From Dermatemys mawii (Eukaryota; Chordata; Testudines; Dermatemydidae): 64,000 bases of DNA. Positions 58,757 to 64,000 of this stretch are shown piece after piece; position 1 is the stretch's first letter; every line of letters begins with the position of its first letter. The position numbers were made by a program, and so were the translations under genes. The stretch lies in assembly GCA_007922305.1 (NCBI GenBank), contig ML677358.1, forward strand, positions 11,301,343 to 11,365,342, read 5' to 3'. Under the pieces are notes generated by a model that saw only the letters and a list, made by a program, of their open reading frames with translations, was not told the DNA's origin and did not search any database.

Positions 58757-58977
58757 CAGGGGCTCTCAAACTGGGGGTTATGACCCCTCAGGGGGTTGTG
58801 AGGTTATTACATGGGAGGGGAGTCGCATATTGTCAGCCTCCGCCCCAAACCCCACTGCGCCTCCAGCATTTATAATGTTGCTAAATATCAAAAAGTGTTT
58901 TTAATTTATAAGGGGAGTAAGACACTGAGGTGTGCTGTGTGAAAGGGGTGACCAGTACAAGAGTTTGAGAGCCACTG
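58757..58977. mobile_element. Non-autonomous hAT transposon, 221 bp
   Basis: Ends 'caggggctctcaaactgggg' and 'caagagtttgagagccactg' are inverted repeats. Flanks 'ccttattg' (58749-58756) and 'ccttgctg' (58978-58985) match at 6 of 8. The interior has 'gttatgacccctcagggggt'. Same family type as 46506-46780. Confidence 0.85.
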
Positions 58978-59005
58978 CCTTGCTGCAAGAAAGATTTCTT
59001 CCCTG

Positions 59006-59125
59006 GAGGGTTGCCAACCCTTCCAGGATTGTCCTGGAGTCTCCAGGAATTAAAGATTAATCTTTAGTTGAAGATTAATGTGATAACACCTCCAGGAATG
59101 CATCCAATCAAAATTGGCAACCCTA
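59006..59125. mobile_element. hAT MITE ('agggttgccaac' ends), 120 bp
   Basis: Starts '(g)agggttgccaacccttcc' and ends 'aaaattggcaacccta'. A perfect 8-bp duplication 'cttccctg' lies at 58998-59005 and 59126-59133. The interior reads 'gtcctggagtctccaggaat', itself a small palindrome. The ends match those of the 822-bp element at 49421-50242. Confidence 0.93.
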
Positions 59126-59743
59126 CTTCCCTGCCATCCCTAGCCTGGAGTAAGTAGTTGTGTGAAAGTACCTGTGTGTCCAGATGGGCCTGAGATATAA
59201 ACATTGCACATAAGAAGCAGCCAGAGGCAACAGTGCTCTTAATAAAGCCCTATTACTGTGTGGGAGAACAGGCCTTAGACAGCACAGTGCCTGGGAAAGC
59301 CATTACAAGGAGTAGCCAGGGATCTGGAGGGGAGAATGCAGTTCCAAGTCTGTACGGTGATCATTGTGAAGTTTTTGGACTAGCTTTTCCTTATGAGAAT
59401 GAAACAACTGGACTTTGTTCATTTTCTCTGCCTGAAGCTCATCTTAGTCATTTTATTTGAGCCCTTCCTAATTGTAAATATAAAGGTACTGTCCATGTTC
59501 AGAGTATTTACTTTGGATAATGCTTCATTTCATTCTAAAACCAAAGATTATACCTGCTGACTTTTCTTCATTTATATGATAGTTTCTTTTTAAATGGCAG
59601 TATCTGATGTTTTTTATAGATTCATGAAGAATTAAAGGAATTGATCGGTAATGAGGAGCTGCATCGGGGAAAATATGTTTTACCATTTAAAAAGCATGGT
59701 AGTGAAAAATAAAATTCACTAATGTGATAAACTTATCTATCCT

Positions 59744-59959
59744 CAGGGCCGGCTCTAACTTTTTTGCCGCCCCAAACAAACAAAAAAAAGGGCAGCCGGA
59801 GGAGCCGGGGGCAGGAGGGGAGCAGCCAGAGGAGTGAAGTGAGGGGTGGCGTGGCCAGAGGAGTGAAGTGGAGGGGGGACGGCTCAGCCAGAATGCCAAC
59901 CCTTACAGAGTGCCGCCCCAGGCACATGCTTGCTACACTGGTGCCTGGAGTCAGCCCTG
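59744..59959. mobile_element. Non-autonomous hAT transposon ('cagggccggctc' ends), 216 bp
   Basis: Starts 'cagggccggctctaactttt' plus 'ttgccgcccc' and ends 'ctggagtcagccctg', inverted repeats with a few mismatches. Flanks 'tctatcct' (59736-59743) and 'tctgtcct' (59960-59967) match at 7 of 8. It carries an internal tandem-like segment, 'ccagaggagtgaagtg' twice (59826 and 59854). Frames on both strands are composition products. Confidence 0.9.
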
Positions 59960-59967
59960 TCTGTCCT

Positions 59968-60727
59968 CCTGCTTTGCAAGCACACAGTGGTATGCTTATG
60001 TTTTATATTCATACATAGTTTGCTCAGTAGGAACCTGAAATAAGGAAATACCATTGTTTAGATTTTCATCATTTAATGCAAGGTTATGCTGACAACTCCT
60101 CCAGGCAGAGCTATTTTCTGACACGATGGACTCCAAGACTGGTTCCTTGAATTTTGCTGAGCCCATTGCTTTTCTAAAAAACAAACCATTCTGTGGTCAG
60201 AAATATTTAGATGCATACTTTTTAATGTGGATTTTGGAGATCCATACCCTTTGCAATGTTGTACTTTCCTTTCCATGATTGCAGACAGCACATAAAACTT
60301 CAATTCTTTTCAAATTCCCTCTGTAGAGAACAGATTGTGACAACTGAAATTTGTTTTATCCGAAATCTATAGTCTAAGCACGTTTTGAAAGTATTTACCT
60401 GTGCCTCCATTCCGTTTATATAATAAACGTTGCATGCAAGAACAACTTCGGCAGATATTTCCCTAGTTTTCCTTTGGCCAAAGAAATGTTTTCGGTTTGT
60501 TTTATGGCATAGTAACCTTTTTTGGGTGCGGAGGAGAGGGCGAGGGAAATGTAAGTGTCCTCTTTCAAATCGCCCCCCCCCCCCCCGCCCTCCTCCTTAA
60601 AACTGTTTCTGTGATGCCTATGAAAAACTTGTCAGAGGCAGGCTGCTGGTGTTCTGACATCCCTACTGACCAATTCTGTTACAGTACTTCCTTATACTCC
60701 ACCATCCATCTGTCCTTGGTCTTATAT
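59968..60727. other. No gene recognised; poly-C run
   Basis: Mostly AT-rich; a run of 14 C at 60573-60586 lies in 'cgcccc...gccctcc'. Nothing else is supported. Confidence 0.45.
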
Positions 60728-60845
60728 TTCGATTGTAAGCTCTTTGGGGTAGAGACTATCTTTTTGTCCTGTCTCTGTACAGCACCTAGTACATTGGGGT
60801 TCTAGGCCATGATTAGGACTCCTAGGTGATATGGTAATATTACCA
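60728..60845 (+). mobile_element. SINE/L2-type 3' tail, best copy in the window
   Basis: 'gattgtaagctctttggggt', 'agagactatctttttgtcct', 'ctgtacagcacctagtacat', 'tggggttctaggccatgatt', 'aggactcctaggtgatatgg' and an end in 'taatattaccac...tattagta'. It is the tail module also found at 14160, 18005 and 46070. I associate it with MIR/L2-type SINE 3' ends; the upstream body is not evident here. Confidence 0.7.
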
Positions 60846-60881
60846 CGGTTACTATTAGTATCTTAGTTAATTTACAACTGT

Positions 60882-62228
60882 AGAACATAAGAACAGCCAC
60901 TGGGTCAGACCAGTGGTCCATCTATCCTGTTTCCCAACAGAGGCCAATGACTGATGCTTCAAAGGGAATGAAGATTATCAAGTGGTCCATCCCCTGTCAT
61001 TCAATCCCAGCATCTGGCAGTCAGAAGCTAGTAAAACCCAAGGCCTGGGTTGCATCCCTGACTATTCTATCTAATATGAGCCTATCCTCCATGAACTTAT
61101 CTATTTCTTTTTAGAACCCAGTTATATTTTTGGCCTTCACAACATTGCCTGGCAATGAGTTCCACAAGTTGACAGTGTGTTGTGTGAAGAAGTATTTCCT
61201 TTCATTTGTTTTTAAACCTGCTGCCTATTAATCCCATTGGATGACCCCTAGTTCTTCTGCTATGTAAAGGGGTAAATAGCACTCCTGTATTCACTTCCTC
61301 CACACCATTCATGAGTTTATTGATGTCTATCATATCCCCCTTGAATCATCTCTTCCAAGCTGAATAGTCACTCTTTTATATCTCTCCTCATATGGAAGTT
61401 GTTCTATACCTCCAATCATTTTTGTTGCCCTTCCTTGTAACTTTTCCATTTCGAATATCTTTTTGGAGATAGGATTAATATAGTGGTATTGATATTTCAT
61501 CTATCCCTTTCCTAATGCTTCTGAACATTCTGGTGACTTTTTTGACTGCTGCTGCACATTGAACGGATGTTTTCAGAGAACTATCCACAATGACACCAAA
61601 ATCATCTTGAGTGGTAATATTTTGCATGTGTAGTCAGGATTATGTTTTCCAATGTGCATTACTTTGCATTTATCAACATTGAATTTCATCTGCCATTTTG
61701 TTGCCCAGTCACCAGGGCCGGCTCCAGGCATCAGCATAGCAAGTAGGGGCCTGAGCTGGCATTCCCCTCACCTTTGCTGCTCTAGCTGTGTTGTGGTCAT
61801 GCGCCCCCCCCCTCCCTTTTTTCTGGCTTGGGGCAGCAAAAAAATTAACTATCTCGAATAATTTTATATCATCCACAAACTTTGCCACCTCACTGTTTAC
61901 TCCCTTTTCCAGATCATTTATGAATATGTTGGACAGCACAGGTCCCAGTACTTAACCCTGCGGCATACAACTATTTTCCTCTTTCCATTGTGAAAACTGA
62001 CCATTTATTCCAACTCTTTTTGTGTCCTGTCTTGTAACCAATTACTGATCTGATATGAGGACTTTCACTGTTATCCCACAGCTGCTTACTTTGCTTAAGC
62101 ATTTTTAGCGAGGGACCCGGAAGTCCAAGTACACTATATCCTTTGGATAGCCCATGTCCACATGTTTTGTTTTACCTCCCTCAAAGAATTCTAATAGATT
62201 GGTGAGGCATGATTTCCCTTAACAATTT
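60882..62228 (-). mobile_element. CR1 LINE, 5'-truncated, minus strand
   Basis: On the plus strand it starts with the reverse complement of the CR1 3' end ('gaacataagaacagccactg', 'ggtcagaccagtggtccatc'). It continues through the 3' UTR and ORF2 C-terminal part ('ttgatgtctatcatatcccc', reverse complement of 'gggggatatgatagacatc') into the catalytic region: the minus frame reads SNIFINDLEKGVNSEVAKFVDD (FVDD at 61869-61880 on plus coordinates). The 5' truncation is near 62228. Stops and frameshifts abound, and hAT-derived sequence occupies about 61713-61846. It is dead. Confidence 0.88.
61713..61846. mobile_element. hAT fragment replacing part of CR1
   Basis: Begins 'cagggccggctccaggcatc' and ends in 'cttggggcagcaaaaaaa', which is the inner part of the right arm (reverse complement of 'tttttgccgccccaag') of the same family as 59744-59959. 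The outermost right end is missing, and CR1 sequence resumes at 'ttaactatctcgaata'. A stretch of CR1 expected here seems lost, so insertion was followed by a deletion. Confidence 0.7.
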
Positions 62229-62837
62229 ACAGTCTTTACAGTATTACATACTTTTTAAATGAAAAGTATTAGTCTGAATGTGTGTTACAGCTCATGGTGG
62301 TTAAAGCTAGTAGCTCTCAGAATTCCTATCACAGGATGATAGTCATTTACTTTAATGTGCAGCTAAATGACTGCAGTGTAGCATCTCTGTGTTGGCCGGT
62401 CAACCAACTACTCATTGACCTAGAGGGATTTTATGTACTAAACCATCCAGCATACTGTCACTCTCAACTAGCTTTCAAAAGAAATATTTCATTTTAGACC
62501 CAAATGTTTCCAGTGCAAACGTAAGGTTCTCACACATTATTAACATAAGAAATGTGCAATCAGGAAGCTTAGGCAGTCACAAAGTCACTTGTTAAATCAA
62601 TCAAATAGAGCTGGATCACTTTTGTTGCTTCTGAGAGTACAGGGGATTCAGGTCCAATGTGCTGACTCCAGAATTATTCCCGTTATGGGAGTTACAAATG
62701 AGTGGCATGGCTGCATGTTTCTGTTGATGTGGCTGCATATTTGTGGTGATATGTCAGTAGTTCATATAGTGAAGTGTTGCCCATTCTTGCAATATCACTG
62801 CGAGTCTATTGATAGCTGTTTTTTTTCCCCTTAAGGT
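62229..62837. other. No gene recognised
   Basis: AT-rich DNA; the 81-codon plus frame at 62589-62834 has no recognised domain. Confidence 0.45.
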
Positions 62838-63050
62838 CCGGGTTACATCAGAATCTTTTTTTTTTTTTTTAAATGTAAAGTAGACTTTCAAGCCCTCATA
62901 GTTGCAGGGAAAGTTTGAAAATGTGAACTCCCAAACCAGAAGACCAGTGAATCCATAAGTTTATTATTTTTTTTAAAAAAATCTCATAATTTCATGGATG
63001 TCCTGATTCCTGCTTTTTGAATGCCTGGGATTGTCAATATTTTCTGGCAC
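62838..63050 (+). repeat. Dispersed repeat, contiguous copy
   Basis: 'gggttacatcagaatctttt' with long T and A runs, 'gggaaagtttgaaaatgtga', then 'aaaatctcataatttcatgg' and 'ctgctttttgaatgcctggg'. The separated pieces at 42664-42830 and 43500-43621 correspond to its left and right halves. Confidence 0.55.
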
Positions 63051-64000
63051 AAAAGAATATGTAATATTTGTAAATTTATGGGACTAAGAAGTTTATAGCA
63101 TGACAAATGGCTTCTGGATTGCAAAGCTCTTAACAATTCTCAGTCTACCTGTGAAAGCCTCTCAGTGGATGCTCTGTGTAGATCAGGTTGTAAGTGGATG
63201 AGTCCAACTGGAGGGAACTCTGTGACATTATCCACTTATCTTGCTCTTAACCCTGTAGGGATCCAGTGAGATTTATCATGTGTACAGAGGGCCATCAGGC
63301 AATGAACCATCTCTGAAAGTGAATTGGGACAGTGGTCAAGTGGAAATACAATGGGAATATGGCTTCTGTCGCAGTGGCAATGCTGTGAGTGCCGAGAGGC
63401 AGCGTAGAGGCACAGTAACACCTCATAGATGGTGTTGGTTTTTTGACTGTTGAAGTCTCTGCTGGTTTGGGGACACCTGCAGACTTCAGGGATCTGGCCC
63501 AAAGCTACTGCTTTTGGTTGGAAACCCCTCTCTCATTGGACAGAAAGATTCAGATGAAATCTACAAGGGAGTTGTTCTTTCTTACAAAGAAATCTGATTA
63601 ATAGTTTGAGGCTTCTGCTCAGTTGTTTAAATAGCCTCTCAGCTAGAATCACTGTTCCATATTGTGGCCCATTTTTAGGTTCAGGCAGGCACATTGAAAG
63701 GTTCTGCAGGCCAGCTAGATCTCACATGACCATGATTCTTACTTGCAAAATCTTGAATTTTTAAAATTTGGATGGAAATGGACTAATTAAAGTGTCATTA
63801 TTTAAAAAAAAAATTTTTAAAGTATACTAGGAACAAATATTCATTCAAACTAATTTAATCAGAATGTGAATCTCTTATTTTCGAAAAGGCTATGCATTTC
63901 TTTGTTTTTCTTCAAAACAAATGGTTCAAGTGCCTTTTTAAAAGTAGCAAATGTAACATCCTTGCTATTGCAAGCAACCTTACAAAGCTCAAGTGATGCA
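63051..64000. other. No gene assigned; one splice-flanked candidate
   Basis: Contains the 126-nt open segment 63259-63384 described in the findings. The opposite strand is also open (63236-63502), which weakens a coding reading. The rest is AT-rich without features. Confidence 0.4.

Noticed and set aside
1..64000. LTR retrovirus, endogenous virus, CRISPR, operon or toxin system
   Set aside because: No paired LTRs, no gag/pol/env-like frames, no regularly spaced direct repeats and no gene clusters were seen. The only reverse-transcriptase traces are CR1.

Overview
This window looks like nuclear DNA of an amniote, most likely a sauropsid reptile and probably a turtle. The base composition is AT-rich with CpG-poor flanks. 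It holds several CR1 LINE fragments of the reptile/bird type, MIR/CORE-SINE-like fragments with an L2-type tail, and many non-autonomous hAT DNA transposons of families I recall as abundant in turtle genomes. No bacterial gene organisation, rRNA, tRNA gene, CRISPR array or intact retroviral LTR structure was seen. The species call is inference from repeat content and was not searched.

No host protein-coding gene can be assigned with confidence. The open reading frames are short, scattered on both strands and at about the density expected by chance in such DNA. The only frames with recognisable protein similarity are decayed CR1 reverse-transcriptase fragments. The window is best read as an intergenic region or the inside of very large introns. 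Four short stretches (11737-11827, 19677-19729, 59620-59712, 63259-63384) are open in frame and sit behind splice-like signals, three of them also before a splice-like donor. They are offered only as exon candidates to test.

Layout. 0-3.5 kb: CR1 3' fragment (minus), a longer CR1 (1030-2117, plus) split by a 151-bp hAT with a perfect 8-bp target-site duplication (TSD), then a 758-bp hAT (2768-3525). 3.5-12 kb: mostly unannotatable AT-rich DNA with a CpG-rich hAT (6075-6311), a MIR-like SINE (6341-6480) and a 340-bp palindrome (9190-9528). 12-22.5 kb: a GC-rich foldback island, MIR/L2-like SINE pieces, a Tigger-like element with a nested hAT piece (21610-21919) and a small hAT (22290-22434). 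22.5-38 kb: sparse, with one CR1 (28163-29112), microsatellites, pyrimidine tracts and a 36-bp tandem duplication. 38-50.3 kb: the densest transposon region, with CR1 (38462-39330) and at least seven hAT-type elements. 50.3-58.7 kb: sparse. 58.7-62.3 kb: three hAT elements in a row, then a SINE tail and a long minus-strand CR1 (60882-62228) whose reverse-transcriptase region is interrupted by hAT sequence.

The elements do not form a pathway. They form a layered record of insertions: old CR1 and SINE copies broken by younger hAT elements, many with their 8-bp duplications still readable. I found no convincing new biological system. The most informative observations are the precise TSD-defined boundaries of the hAT families, the shared terminal repeats that link long and short elements, the large palindrome at 9.2-9.5 kb, a CR1 sequence patch inside a hAT element near 39.98 kb, and the four exon candidates.
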